Positions 33,931 to 42,061 of a stretch of DNA of 43,820 nucleotides are shown here, piece by piece. The notes under the pieces were generated by a model, which saw only the letters and a list, made by a program, of their open reading frames with translations, was not told the origin of the DNA and searched no databases. Within the stretch, counting starts at the first letter, position 1. Each line of letters starts with the position of its first letter. The position numbers and the translations under genes were made by a program. Source of the stretch: Pseudomonadota bacterium (GTDB taxonomy: Bacteria > Pseudomonadota > Alphaproteobacteria > Rhizobiales > Pleomorphomonadaceae). The DNA lies in NCBI GenBank assembly GCA_018262505.1, contig JAGSYV010000020.1, positions 1 to 43,820 of the forward strand, given 5' to 3'.

Positions 33931-35715
33931 CTAAGGCGAACGGAGCAACTCCGCTTGGAGACGCCCGATGTCGGAGATGACCAGCGTGCGCGGGGTCGGG
34001 CGAACGATGTCGCCGGAGCGGATGAGTTCGGCGAGTACCGTTGAAACGGATTGGCGGGCCGCGCCAATTGCCATTGCAAGTTCATCGCCGATCGGGGCCG
34101 TCTCGATGACGGTTCCGCTCGGCGTTTCGCGTCCGTTGCTTTCCGCCAGCGTGCAGAGATGTCTGATCACGCGATAACGCACGCTTCGGAATGCCATGTC
34201 GCCAACCATCGACAGCGACCGATTGAGAAGTCCCTCGATAACCGACATCACACAGCTACCGAACTCCGGGTAGCTGCGAACCAGCCGTTGAAAGAGCGCC
34301 CTTGGAATGATCGCCATGTCGCCTTCGCTGCAGACTTCAATCGCCGAATCCGGGCCAAGCGGCACGGCATCGCCGCAGCCAAGCGTGAAAAGCGTCAATT
34401 CACGGCCTTCATGGGAGGCGAAACAGCGATATCGGCCGGAGGCAAAAATCAGGACAGCTTCGCCACAGTCATCCAGCAAGTCGGAGCCGTAGATGAGGTG
34501 TCCCGCCTTCACTCTGCGAAACCTGAGCGTCCCCTGGTCCTGGATCTGCTCCAGCGCAAGATGCGGGCGCATTGGCTGGCTGCCAACTCGGCTGGCCGCC
34601 CAAGCATCCCGACTGGAGGGCATCGAAAAAGCGGCTCTGGAAATTGGTTTTTGAGGCAGTTGGAGACGAGCAAAAAACGCCTCGCCGCTTCTCGACCGAA
34701 TCCGGCACTCACCCGACGCAACCGCTCGCTCCACGACATCGAGTTCCGTCTCGAACAACAGGGGAAACTCAGTGTTCCCAATGGACGACCAATCAAGTCC
34801 AGTGAATTCGAGCGCCGCCCGGTTGGCACCAACCAGACGATCATCATCGAAAGCAAACAGTCCCTCGCGGAGACCGCCAAGCATGTGTGGGTCGCGGTGA
34901 AAACAAAGTTTCGTATGTCTGGAAAAACGCCGTTCGAACAGTCTGCGCTCGATTTCAGCGACAGCGCGTTTGATCAGAAGAAGGAGATGGGTGTGGGCCA
35001 CCGAGAGGGAGGTCGAGACGTCGAGAACGCCCGCCAGCGCGCCCGACGGGTCGACAATCGGCACCGCCGAGCAACTGATGGACGTATTCGGGCAGAAGAG
35101 GTGCTCGGCGCCGACGACGGAAAGGGCGAGCCGTTCGAGCATGGCGGTGCCAATGGCGTTGGTCCCGATGGCCTGCTCGGACCAGTCGAATCCCTCGCTC
35201 AAGCCAAGCTTGTCGGCTTCGTTGGAAAAAGAGCCGCCGCCCAGCTTGGTCAGGACGATGCCCGAGGGGTCGGTGAGGACGACCACGCCGTCAAATTCGT
35301 TCAGTTCCTGGCCAAGCGATACCATTTCTTCCCAGGCAGAAGCGATCAACTCGCCATGGCAATCCTTGAGGCTTCTGAGCCCCGCTTCGGCGAGCCTGTC
35401 GCGCCGTCGGCTCAACGTCAGGGATGCGAACCCCAACTGACTGCTCCGCTGCCACGACCTGACCAGCGGCGATGGCACGCCTTCAGGTACGGCGCCGGTG
35501 GACAGGAACTGCGACCGCACCGCCAGAATCCGGTCGTCATGCGGCCAATGGCAACTGCCAACGATCTGATTGTGCTGCCTCGCTGACGGATGGCAACGTT
35601 CGCAGCTCGACGCGTCTGCGAAAGGCGCTCCGCACTCAACCGTTTGGTTTCTGATTGGCAAGTTCATCTGGGCCAACCTTTGCATGACATCGAAAGCTGT
35701 AACGGCGGAACTCAC
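33931..35715 (-). CDS. Chimeric regulator: AcoR-type GAF/PAS plus Crp-type effector and HTH
   Basis: The N-terminal half (about 65-275) matches AcoR-type activators: RSQFLSTGAVPEGVPSPLVRSWQRSSQLG, a GAF domain with GFDWSEQAIGTNAIGTAM and DVSTS. A PAS-like segment follows (about 285-350; LREGLFAFDDDRLVGANRAA). Instead of the AAA+ sigma-54 domain, the rest is Crp/Fnr-like: a cyclic-nucleotide-binding-type barrel (about 395-505) and a winged HTH (about 520-590; ELAMAIGAARQSVSTVLAELIRSGDIV). It should therefore act with the main sigma factors. It lies 24 bases after moeA on the same strand and probably controls the aldehyde oxidoreductase or tup genes. The true start is uncertain; homology begins near residue 60. 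Confidence 0.82.
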   Translation of the reverse strand: MSSAVTAFDVMQRLAQMNLPIRNQTVECGAPFADASSCERCHPSARQHNQIVGSCHWPHDDRILAVRSQFLSTGAVPEGVPSPLVRSWQRSSQLGFASLTLSRRRDRLAEAGLRSLKDCHGELIASAWEEMVSLGQELNEFDGVVVLTDPSGIVLTKLGGGSFSNEADKLGLSEGFDWSEQAIGTNAIGTAMLERLALSVVGAEHLFCPNTSISCSAVPIVDPSGALAGVLDVSTSLSVAHTHLLLLIKRAVAEIERRLFERRFSRHTKLCFHRDPHMLGGLREGLFAFDDDRLVGANRAALEFTGLDWSSIGNTEFPLLFETELDVVERAVASGECRIRSRSGEAFFARLQLPQKPISRAAFSMPSSRDAWAASRVGSQPMRPHLALEQIQDQGTLRFRRVKAGHLIYGSDLLDDCGEAVLIFASGRYRCFASHEGRELTLFTLGCGDAVPLGPDSAIEVCSEGDMAIIPRALFQRLVRSYPEFGSCVMSVIEGLLNRSLSMVGDMAFRSVRYRVIRHLCTLAESNGRETPSGTVIETAPIGDELAMAIGAARQSVSTVLAELIRSGDIVRPTPRTLVISDIGRLQAELLRSP

Positions 35716-35739
35716 AACGATGACCGTCGACGGCAGTCA

Positions 35740-36993
35740 TCAGTTGAGCTGGCTGTAGGCGTAAAAAGAAATCGGATCGCCGGCTTTGATCTCCGTGCAG
35801 GCCTCGGAAAGCTCGACCATCCCGTCCGTCCGGGTCAGGGACGTGAGAACACCGGCGCCATCGACAGGGTATTTGCGGGCGACAGTCTTGCCGCCCTGTT
35901 GGTCGAGCGACACGCGAACGTATTCCCGTCGACCCGCCTTCTTCTTGTAGTCGAAACCGGAGAGAACCGTCATGCCCGCAAGTGGCGATGGCGTCCCTCC
36001 AGAAAGAGCGATCACCAGCGGCCGCAACACATGCGCAAACGTGACGAAGACTGCGACCGGATTGCCCGGAAGGCCGATCAAAGGCGTGCCATTGACGATT
36101 CCCATGGCCAACGGCCGCCCCGGCTTGATACCCAGCCGCCAGAAGACGATCGAGCCCTTGGCGGCGATGGCGGCCCGCACGTGATCCTCTTCACCGGTAG
36201 AGACACCGCCGGACGTAACGATGAGATCGTGCGATTGGCTGGCAGCATCGAGGCGTTTGGCGGTGATGTCCCGATCATCGGGGAGTATGCCGAGGTCGGA
36301 AACCTCGCATCCGGCCCGCTTCAGCATGACCTGCAGCGAAAAGCGGTTCGAGTCATAAATCGCCGCCGCGCCGAGCGCCTGCCCCGGATCGCGCAGCTCG
36401 TTGCCGGTCGAAAACACCGCCACGCGCGGGCGTTTCCGGACCTCGACAGCGGTCACGCCAAGCGCGGCCAGCAGCGCGATGTCGCGCGGCTCCAGCCGCC
36501 GTCCGGCCGGCACCGCAACACTTCCGCGCGCAATATCCTCGCCTTGCGGACGGCGATTAGCGCCTTTCCGGAGCCCCGGCGGCAACTCGACGCTGCCGTC
36601 GTCGCGGACGACCACGTCTTCCTGCATGAACACGGTGTCGGTTCCCGGCGGCATGGGTGCGCCGGTAAAGATGCGCGCCACGGTCGTCCGAGCAACAGCC
36701 TCCGACGCCGCCTGCCCGGCGATAATCCTGACGCTGACCGGTAGCACGGTCGGTCCGCTCGCGGCCAGGTCCGTGTGCGCCACGGCATAGCCATCGACCG
36801 CAGAATTGTCGAACACCGGCAGATCGATTGGCGCGATCGCGTCGGTGGCGAGAAAGCGTCCGTCAGCATCGATCAAGCTGACCATCTCCGTCTCACCGAT
36901 CGGCGGAATTCGGGCGGCAACCAGCGCAAGAGCCTCTTCGACCGGCATCAGATCGCCGCCGAAGGCGAAGGCATCCGAACTCAACTGCACCAT
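35740..36993 (-). CDS. moeA: Molybdopterin molybdotransferase MoeA
   Basis: This 417-residue MoeA inserts molybdate, or here perhaps tungstate, into adenylylated molybdopterin. Conserved stretches are VFDNSAVDGYAV, FTGAPMPPGTDTVFMQED, TGNEL, TSGGVSTGEEDHV, GIKPGRPLAMG and LIGLPGNPVAVFV. Length and motifs are complete. It lies 49 bases after the Fe-S protein within the AOR locus, which suggests a tungsten-dedicated paralogue. A housekeeping moeA elsewhere is likely. Confidence 0.93.
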   Translation of the reverse strand: MVQLSSDAFAFGGDLMPVEEALALVAARIPPIGETEMVSLIDADGRFLATDAIAPIDLPVFDNSAVDGYAVAHTDLAASGPTVLPVSVRIIAGQAASEAVARTTVARIFTGAPMPPGTDTVFMQEDVVVRDDGSVELPPGLRKGANRRPQGEDIARGSVAVPAGRRLEPRDIALLAALGVTAVEVRKRPRVAVFSTGNELRDPGQALGAAAIYDSNRFSLQVMLKRAGCEVSDLGILPDDRDITAKRLDAASQSHDLIVTSGGVSTGEEDHVRAAIAAKGSIVFWRLGIKPGRPLAMGIVNGTPLIGLPGNPVAVFVTFAHVLRPLVIALSGGTPSPLAGMTVLSGFDYKKKAGRREYVRVSLDQQGGKTVARKYPVDGAGVLTSLTRTDGMVELSEACTEIKAGDPISFYAYSQLN

Positions 36994-37042
36994 AAACCTG
37001 CCTCCACCCTTTCAAGGACTTCCATCGCGCTTGCCAGCTTTA

Positions 37043-38530
37043 TCAGAAGAGGCGCTGGTGTTGACCAATCTCACCCAATGGAAACCTGGCGCTTTCGGCG
37101 CGATAGGCATCAGCCAGCAGTTCCGCAGGATGTGACACCGGCTTTTCCTGCATCTGCATGAATTGCAATCGGCAAGCCAGGCATTCGGTGACGATCCTGT
37201 CTGGCGCTGCCGTCGCGATCCTGTCGATCAGACCATGCCCCATGGCGAGCGAGGCTGCATGAAAATCGGCCTTGAAACCCATGATGCCGCCAAGGCCGCA
37301 GCAGTCCATCGGTTGCCCGACCGGTGAAACGTCGGATTGGGGTGCCTTTTCCAGAAGGCGCAGCCATGGACGCCCCATGTTCTGCTCACGGAGATGGCAT
37401 GGCGGGAAATAGGACAGCTTCTCCGACACCGCCATCGCCGGCAGATGCAAGGCTCCCTCCCCGTCAAGGATGGTGAGATATTCGCCAAGCTCGAAGACAT
37501 GCGCGGCGACCTTGATGCGCTGACGAGCATCCCAAGCCGCGAAATAACCGACATCGCCCCGACCCGCCTCGGCATGCAGGCCGAGATTGTAGTTGATCAC
37601 CCAAGGCGCCAGAAACTCCGACGCGACACTGCCGGTACGGCCCGACGGACCGGATAGCTCGGCGGTCAGCGCCCGCGCGATCGCCCCAGTATCGCCGTCC
37701 AGCTCGGCTGACAGAACCCTGATACGATCGCGATAGGCCGGCGAGAACTGCGCATCGCGGGCCAGCACCGACTTGAACATGAACGAACAAGTCGGGCAGG
37801 CCGTCACGATGTCATAGCCGTCTTCGACGCAGCTCTGCAGGACTGGCAGATTGGCAGCGACCAGGTCGAGCGTGAACGGCTTGTCGCCTTCGAGGAAGGT
37901 CGGCATGCCGCAGCATTTCTGCTCCGGCACGAAGACGGTGACGCCGTTTCTTTCCAGAACCTCGATGGTCGCCTTGGCGACTTCTGGAAACATGTAGCGA
38001 GCGGTGCAGCCGACGAAATAGGCGACCTTGCGGCCCTCCGTCTGCTTTGGGCGGTCGAAACCATGCCGGGCCACCCACCGCGCCAGACGATCGCGTGGAA
38101 ACGACGGCATCTCTCGGTCCGGGTGGACGCCGACAAGTCGCCGGGCCAGCCGCCCCAGCAGCGGGCTTTTCATCACGATATCGACCAGTGCCGGGAAGGT
38201 GCCGCACAACCTGCCGACCAACTGGACGTTTTCAACGAAACGGGTCGCCAGCGGCAGACCATCCCGTTCGACAAAGGCATCCTTGGCCCGGCGAATGTCG
38301 CTCTGAACCGGACGGCAGGGACATTGACCGCAGGCGTTGCAAAGGTCGATCAGCTCGGCGAGATCCTGCCCCGACACAGGCTTTCCGCCTGACTTGGCCC
38401 GATCGGCGAGATTGAACAGACGCGGAAAATACTGGCACGGCGCGTCTTCCATCAGGTCGCGACACTGCTCGCAGTTGACGCAAGTTGTCATGACGGCCCG
38501 CACCAGACTCTCCGGTTTGTCGAGGGTCAT
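37043..38530 (-). CDS. CCG-domain Fe-S oxidoreductase (HdrD/GlcF-like)
   Basis: This 495-residue protein has an N-terminal pair of cysteine clusters and two CCG domains, with C175, CC at 206-207 (KCCGMPTF), a second DCCGLGGIMGF and CPTC/CLAC motifs. CCG-domain proteins pass electrons between [4Fe-4S] clusters and a partner dehydrogenase. The N-terminal clusters are atypical. C17-x2-C20-x2-C23-x8-C32 and C64-x2-C67-x2-C70-x-C72 replace the usual CxxCxxCxxxCP. It overlaps the MoaD-like gene (ATGA) in the AOR operon, so it is a candidate electron acceptor or donor for the aldehyde oxidoreductase. Confidence 0.85.
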   Translation of the reverse strand: MTLDKPESLVRAVMTTCVNCEQCRDLMEDAPCQYFPRLFNLADRAKSGGKPVSGQDLAELIDLCNACGQCPCRPVQSDIRRAKDAFVERDGLPLATRFVENVQLVGRLCGTFPALVDIVMKSPLLGRLARRLVGVHPDREMPSFPRDRLARWVARHGFDRPKQTEGRKVAYFVGCTARYMFPEVAKATIEVLERNGVTVFVPEQKCCGMPTFLEGDKPFTLDLVAANLPVLQSCVEDGYDIVTACPTCSFMFKSVLARDAQFSPAYRDRIRVLSAELDGDTGAIARALTAELSGPSGRTGSVASEFLAPWVINYNLGLHAEAGRGDVGYFAAWDARQRIKVAAHVFELGEYLTILDGEGALHLPAMAVSEKLSYFPPCHLREQNMGRPWLRLLEKAPQSDVSPVGQPMDCCGLGGIMGFKADFHAASLAMGHGLIDRIATAAPDRIVTECLACRLQFMQMQEKPVSHPAELLADAYRAESARFPLGEIGQHQRLF

Positions 38531-38880
38531 TGGCCGCCTTCCTCTTTATCGTCTTTCTCGGTTGGCGAGAAAGCCAGGCCAAACGGCTGTGCGGGCTTGG
38601 TCTGACCGTGAATGCCGAGCAGCAGACGGTGCGGCCCCGGTACGCCTGGCGGAACGAGGGCGACCCGATCGCCGGAATGGATGACGGCATCCTCGACGGC
38701 GATGGCGGAACGGTTGACGATCAGCGACTCCACTTTGGCGCTGTCGATCGACAGGAAACGCAGCAGCTCCTCGCCTGTCATGTCGGCCGAAACATCGAGA
38801 AAATGCGGGATAGACCAGCCGCGTTCGCTGAACAGCGACCGCAACCCCATGAAGGCGATGAGTTCGATCTGCCCGCTCAT
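38527..38880 (-). CDS. MoaD/ThiS-like protein with C-terminal extension
   Basis: This 117-residue protein has an N-terminal beta-grasp of ~80 residues (MSGQIELIAFMGLRSLF..., LIVNRSAIAVEDAVIHSGDRVALVPP) that fits MoaD/ThiS. At the place where sulfur carriers end in GG it reads PPGVPGP and continues for about 40 residues. A thiocarboxylate cannot form unless the tail is cut. The start at 38880 is inferred from the fold, and its stop overlaps the Fe-S gene (ATGA). It may be a structural or decoy subunit of AOR rather than a sulfur carrier. Confidence 0.78.
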   Translation of the reverse strand: MSGQIELIAFMGLRSLFSERGWSIPHFLDVSADMTGEELLRFLSIDSAKVESLIVNRSAIAVEDAVIHSGDRVALVPPGVPGPHRLLLGIHGQTKPAQPFGLAFSPTEKDDKEEGGQ

Positions 38881-38890
38881 CTGCTTTCCC

Positions 38891-39658
38891 TTAGGTTTGC
38901 CCGAAGACAGGCGACATCGGATTTCTGAAGTATTCGACGAGATCAAAGCCCATGTCGCGGATATCGACCATCAACAGACGTCCGATCAACGGTTGGCCAA
39001 CGCCGGTGATCAATTTCAGCACCTCGCAGGCGGCAAGCGTGCCGAGCACGCCGACGACGCTGCCGAGAATGCCAACCTCCGAGCAGGTCAGCGCGGCGGT
39101 GTCCGGCTCTCTGGGCATCAGGCAGCGCCAACTCGGGTTGGGCTGGCCATTGGCGCCCACAGCATAGGGTAGAAGCGTCGTCAGCGAGCCATAGAACTCG
39201 AGCACGCCCGCCGTAACCAGCGGCTTGCGGCAGGCATAGGCTGTATCGGCCACCAGAAAGCGGGTCGGGAAGTTGTCGGTGCCATCGACGACGATGTCGT
39301 AGGCTTTCACAAGCTCCCCGACATTCTCGGCGTTGAGGCGAAGGGGATGCAGCTCGACATTGACGTGAGGATTGAGAGCGGCAACACGCTCGCTGGCGCT
39401 GACGACCTTGAGCTGACCGACATTGGCCGTCGCATGCACCACCTGCCGCTGCAGGTTGGAAAGGCTGACCTTGTCGTCGTCCACCAAGCCGAGCGTGCCA
39501 ACCCCGGCGGCTGCCAGATACTCGATCACCGGCGAACCGAGCCCGCCGGCACCGACGCACAGGACGCGGGCCGCCTTGAGCTTGTTCTGGCCGGGACCGC
39601 CAACGTCCCGGAGCAGGATATGTCGGCTGTAGCGCTGGAGCTCCAGGTTGGAAAGCAA
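38891..39658 (-). CDS. MoeB/ThiF-like E1 enzyme, zinc site degenerate
   Basis: This 255-residue HesA/MoeB/ThiF protein has ATP-binding VLCVGAGGLGSPVIEYLAAAGVG, LGLVDDDKVSLSNLQRQV, DGTDNFPTR and the conserved C in TCSEVGILG. It would adenylate the GG terminus of a MoaD-like partner. The structural zinc cysteines of MoeB are mostly lost: only one C remains in SWRCL, and the C-terminal CxxC is SPVF (RNPMSPVFGQ). No rhodanese domain is present. The TTG start at 39658 is chosen for its GGAGGAGAG site. Confidence 0.85.
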   Translation of the reverse strand: MLSNLELQRYSRHILLRDVGGPGQNKLKAARVLCVGAGGLGSPVIEYLAAAGVGTLGLVDDDKVSLSNLQRQVVHATANVGQLKVVSASERVAALNPHVNVELHPLRLNAENVGELVKAYDIVVDGTDNFPTRFLVADTAYACRKPLVTAGVLEFYGSLTTLLPYAVGANGQPNPSWRCLMPREPDTAALTCSEVGILGSVVGVLGTLAACEVLKLITGVGQPLIGRLLMVDIRDMGFDLVEYFRNPMSPVFGQT

Positions 39659-39696
39659 AGCTCTCTCCTCCGTTCTGCCGACGTCGTAAAATGGCT

Positions 39697-39722
39697 GAGG
39701 AGGCCCTTTGCAGGGCCTCCTC
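39697..39722 (-). other. Strong hairpin before the MoeB-like gene
   Basis: GAGGAGGCCCT and AGGGCCTCCTC form a perfect 11-bp stem with a four-base loop, 38 bases before the TTG start. Stem G+C is high and there is no T-run. It may partially terminate or protect the upstream AOR-moaD message. Confidence 0.6.
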
Positions 39723-39780
39723 CACGTTCGTTCTGACGGCTCAGCCGATAAGCACGTGTTGGGGACGCGGCTTACCGATT

Positions 39781-39808
39781 GATAGGCCCCTAGGAGGCAG
39801 GGCCTATC
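39781..39808 (-). other. Hairpin at the 3' end of the GGG-tailed MoaD-like gene
   Basis: GATAGGCCC and GGGCCTATC form a perfect 9-bp stem with a 10-base loop that overlaps the stop codon. With the hairpin at 39697 it makes a double structure in a 145-base gap. Confidence 0.55.
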
Positions 39809-40028
39809 CTCCTCCAAGGAGAGGAAAGAGCGCCAGAACGTCGTCTTCGCCGAGCACGCGGTCGAGTTCGGCCGCGCGCCCATGGATGAAGATCATGCCG
39901 ATCAGGCCAGGATCGATCTCAAGGTCCGTTGCAACGTCGCCAACGGTGGTTCCCGGCGGGTATTGCCGCCGGGCCTCCTTGAAGCGGTTTTCGCGAAAGT
40001 TCGCGAACAGTTTGACCGTGATCCACAT
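39804..40028 (-). CDS. MoaD/ThiS-like sulfur carrier ending GGG
   Basis: This 74-residue beta-grasp protein (MWITVKLFANFRENRF...FIHGRAAELDRVLGEDDVLALFPLLGGG) has the C-terminal GG needed for adenylation and thiocarboxylation. It is the likely partner of the MoeB-like E1 two junctions downstream. It is probably the sulfur donor for the pterin dithiolene of the tungsten cofactor. It follows AOR by 70 bases containing a hairpin. Confidence 0.88.
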   Translation of the reverse strand: MWITVKLFANFRENRFKEARRQYPPGTTVGDVATDLEIDPGLIGMIFIHGRAAELDRVLGEDDVLALFPLLGGG

Positions 40029-40048
40029 GATCGTCCCGGCTCAGAGCA

Positions 40049-40076
40049 CATCCGGCGAAATTTGCCTCGCCGGATG
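40049..40076 (-). other. Hairpin between AOR and the MoaD-like gene
   Basis: CATCCGGCG and CGCCGGATG form a perfect 9-bp stem with a 10-base loop, extendable by three bases per arm with one mismatch. It lies 22 bases after the AOR stop. No T-run is present. Confidence 0.55.
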
Positions 40077-40098
40077 CGCTTCTGGTTGTATCGACGCT

Positions 40099-41832
40099 TT
40101 AGAAGTTCCAGAAAGTCGCCAGTTCCTTCTGGTCCATGTCCCACTTGACGTTGTGCGGCGCGATGGCCTCGAGCTCGAAGAACTCCGGCAGACGGTCCTG
40201 CTCCGGTCCGATGCCGGCGGCGAGGTTGAACTCATGCTCCAGCTTGAGCACGGTCTTGCCCAGCCCAACCACGTCGTCCATCGTCAGCTTGCCGCCAAAC
40301 CGGGCGTTCAGCATGTCCACCGCGGCCGGCAGACACTCGGCGATATCGAGCGCCGGGAAGGCGATGAACAGGCAGAGGCCGGTCGAGTCGATGGCCGCCG
40401 TGGCAATCTGCAGGTTGCGCGACAGTTCGACCTGCCCTTCGTTGGACAGCGGATCGACCTTGCCGCCGACGTTGAGCACGTTGGTGGCGACGGCATAGCC
40501 GGCCGTGTGATCGGCGCCCTGGGTCGTTGTGGCGTAGGTCACACCGATGCCCTTGACCGAGCGGGGATCGTAAGCCGGGATTGCCTGGTTCTTGACGACC
40601 GGCACCCGGGTAACGCCATAGGTCTTGCCGACATGGCCGGTACCACCGCCGAGGATGCGGCCGAGCGGCGTCGCCTTACCGATCTCCTCGCGCAGCATGC
40701 GCAGCACTTCCATGCCGTCGCCGAACTTGAGGAGGCCCGCCTCCATGGCAACGCCGAACATCACCGGCGTCTCGATGCTGTCGACACCAAGATCGTCCAT
40801 GACGTTGTCGCACTCGGCGATGAGGTCGAGGTTGTTGATCAGGCAGTCGGCGCCATAAGCCCAGATGGTCTCGTACTCGAAGCCGGAGGTGAGGTACTTG
40901 CCGTCCTTGTCGTTATAGACCTGCGAACACTGGATCACGCAGCCGATCGAACAACCGTGCGTCGGCTCGCCGCCACGGGCGACGATGGTGTCGTACATGT
41001 GCTCGCCGGAGATCATGTCGTGGTGCTCGCACTGACCCGACGTGAAATTGCGGGTCGGCAGGCCACCGATCTCATGCAGAATGTTGACCAGCACGGCGGT
41101 GCCGTAGGTCGGCAGACCTTGGCCCGAGACCGGATGGTCCTTGAGTGCCTTGGTGAAGATCATGTTGGCGGCCTTGAAGGCGGCCGAGTCGACCAGCGGC
41201 ACCGGACGCGTGCCCTCCTGATCGATGGTGATGAACTTGACGCGCTTCGAGCCCATCACCGCGCCGAGGCCGCCGCGGCCGAAGCTGCGCAGCTTTCCTT
41301 CCGGGTCACGGGTCGAAATGTTCGAGATCATCATCAGATTCTCACCGGCGGAGCCGATGGTGATGACGCCCTTGTCTTCGCCATACCGCTTGGCGACCGA
41401 CTCCAGAACCGCGAAGTTGTTTAGCCCGACCGTCTCGGTTTCAGGCTCGACCACCACGCCCTCGTTGCTGATACGGATGTTATACCAAGTGTCGGTCGCG
41501 GCAGGCTGACCCTCGATGATGATCGCCTTGATGTCGAGGCGGCCGAGCATGCGCCCACAGGTACCCCCGGCATTGCTTTCCTTGATGGTGCCGGTCAGCG
41601 GGCTCTTGGCGCCGGCGGACATGCGACCGGCATTGGCGGCGGCCGTGCCGGACAGGAGCCCGGGGGCGAACACAAGCTTGTTGTTGGGGCCGAGCGGGTG
41701 GCAAGTCGGCGGCACTTCGGCGGCGACGACGGTCGACGTCAAGGCGCGCCCGCCGAGACCAGCCCAGGCGGCCGGCGCTTCATCGATGCGGACCGAAAGA
41801 TCCGTCATGTTGATGCGAATGACTTTAGGCAT
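40099..41832 (-). CDS. Tungsten aldehyde ferredoxin oxidoreductase (AOR family)
   Basis: This 577-residue AOR-family protein is built around a tungsten bis-pyranopterin. The pterin-binding block AGAKSPLTGTIKESNAGG and GRGGLGAVMGSK (186-196) are present. The [4Fe-4S] ligands are C294, C298, C302 (CSIGCVIQC) and C487 (STGLCLFIAF). The first triplet is C-x3-C-x3-C, not the C-x2-C-x3-C of archaeal AOR. The family oxidises aldehydes to acids, or the reverse, with low-potential electrons. The start at 41832 follows GGAGGAAG. No small Fe-S subunit (AorA) or FAD subunit (AorC) is adjacent; the CCG protein may substitute. Confidence 0.92.
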   Translation of the reverse strand: MPKVIRINMTDLSVRIDEAPAAWAGLGGRALTSTVVAAEVPPTCHPLGPNNKLVFAPGLLSGTAAANAGRMSAGAKSPLTGTIKESNAGGTCGRMLGRLDIKAIIIEGQPAATDTWYNIRISNEGVVVEPETETVGLNNFAVLESVAKRYGEDKGVITIGSAGENLMMISNISTRDPEGKLRSFGRGGLGAVMGSKRVKFITIDQEGTRPVPLVDSAAFKAANMIFTKALKDHPVSGQGLPTYGTAVLVNILHEIGGLPTRNFTSGQCEHHDMISGEHMYDTIVARGGEPTHGCSIGCVIQCSQVYNDKDGKYLTSGFEYETIWAYGADCLINNLDLIAECDNVMDDLGVDSIETPVMFGVAMEAGLLKFGDGMEVLRMLREEIGKATPLGRILGGGTGHVGKTYGVTRVPVVKNQAIPAYDPRSVKGIGVTYATTTQGADHTAGYAVATNVLNVGGKVDPLSNEGQVELSRNLQIATAAIDSTGLCLFIAFPALDIAECLPAAVDMLNARFGGKLTMDDVVGLGKTVLKLEHEFNLAAGIGPEQDRLPEFFELEAIAPHNVKWDMDQKELATFWNF

Positions 41833-41941
41833 GGCTCTTCCTCCAACTGCCGATCCGGAGGTCCCCAAATGCCTCGTGATTTCGGCCTTGCCAAAACGAC
41901 GCCGACATAATTTAATTCGCATCGGCTCAATAAGAATAATT

Positions 41942-41957
41942 ATATGGAAGATCATAT
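41942..41957. promoter_or_regulatory. ModE-like palindrome upstream of AOR
   Basis: ATATG-GAAGAT-CATAT is a perfect 5-bp inverted repeat with a 6-base spacer, about 110 bases before the AOR start. It roughly fits the TATAT-N7-TAYAT form of E. coli ModE sites. The adjacent modE-like gene makes this a reasonable operator candidate. Confidence 0.4.
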
Positions 41958-42005
41958 TTTTGCTTGGAAATCGGCCAATTCAAAATGATGCAGCCTATAC
42001 GACCC

Positions 42006-42031
42006 CAATTATACTCTTGAAAACATAATTG
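42006..42031. promoter_or_regulatory. CAATTAT-N12-ATAATTG palindrome upstream of AOR
   Basis: Perfect 7-bp arms with a 12-base spacer lie between the modE-like gene and AOR, in an AT-rich 229-base gap. It could be a second operator. The regulator is unknown. Confidence 0.4.
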
Positions 42032-42061
42032 TCGGAGCCATCAGAGCAGCCCGCATATTCT

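Noticed and set aside
34051..35586. 511-codon open frame on the plus strand
   Set aside because: It is antisense to the AcoR/Crp-type regulator, with Arg-, Gln- and His-rich random composition.
39691..41424. 577-codon open frame on the plus strand
   Set aside because: It is a shadow of AOR, the MoaD-like gene and the MoeB-like upstream region on the minus strand; no family motifs are present.
41833..42061. Sigma-54 promoter for AOR
   Set aside because: I looked for TGGCA-N7-TTGC because of the AcoR-like regulator. No acceptable match exists, and the regulator lacks an AAA+ domain.
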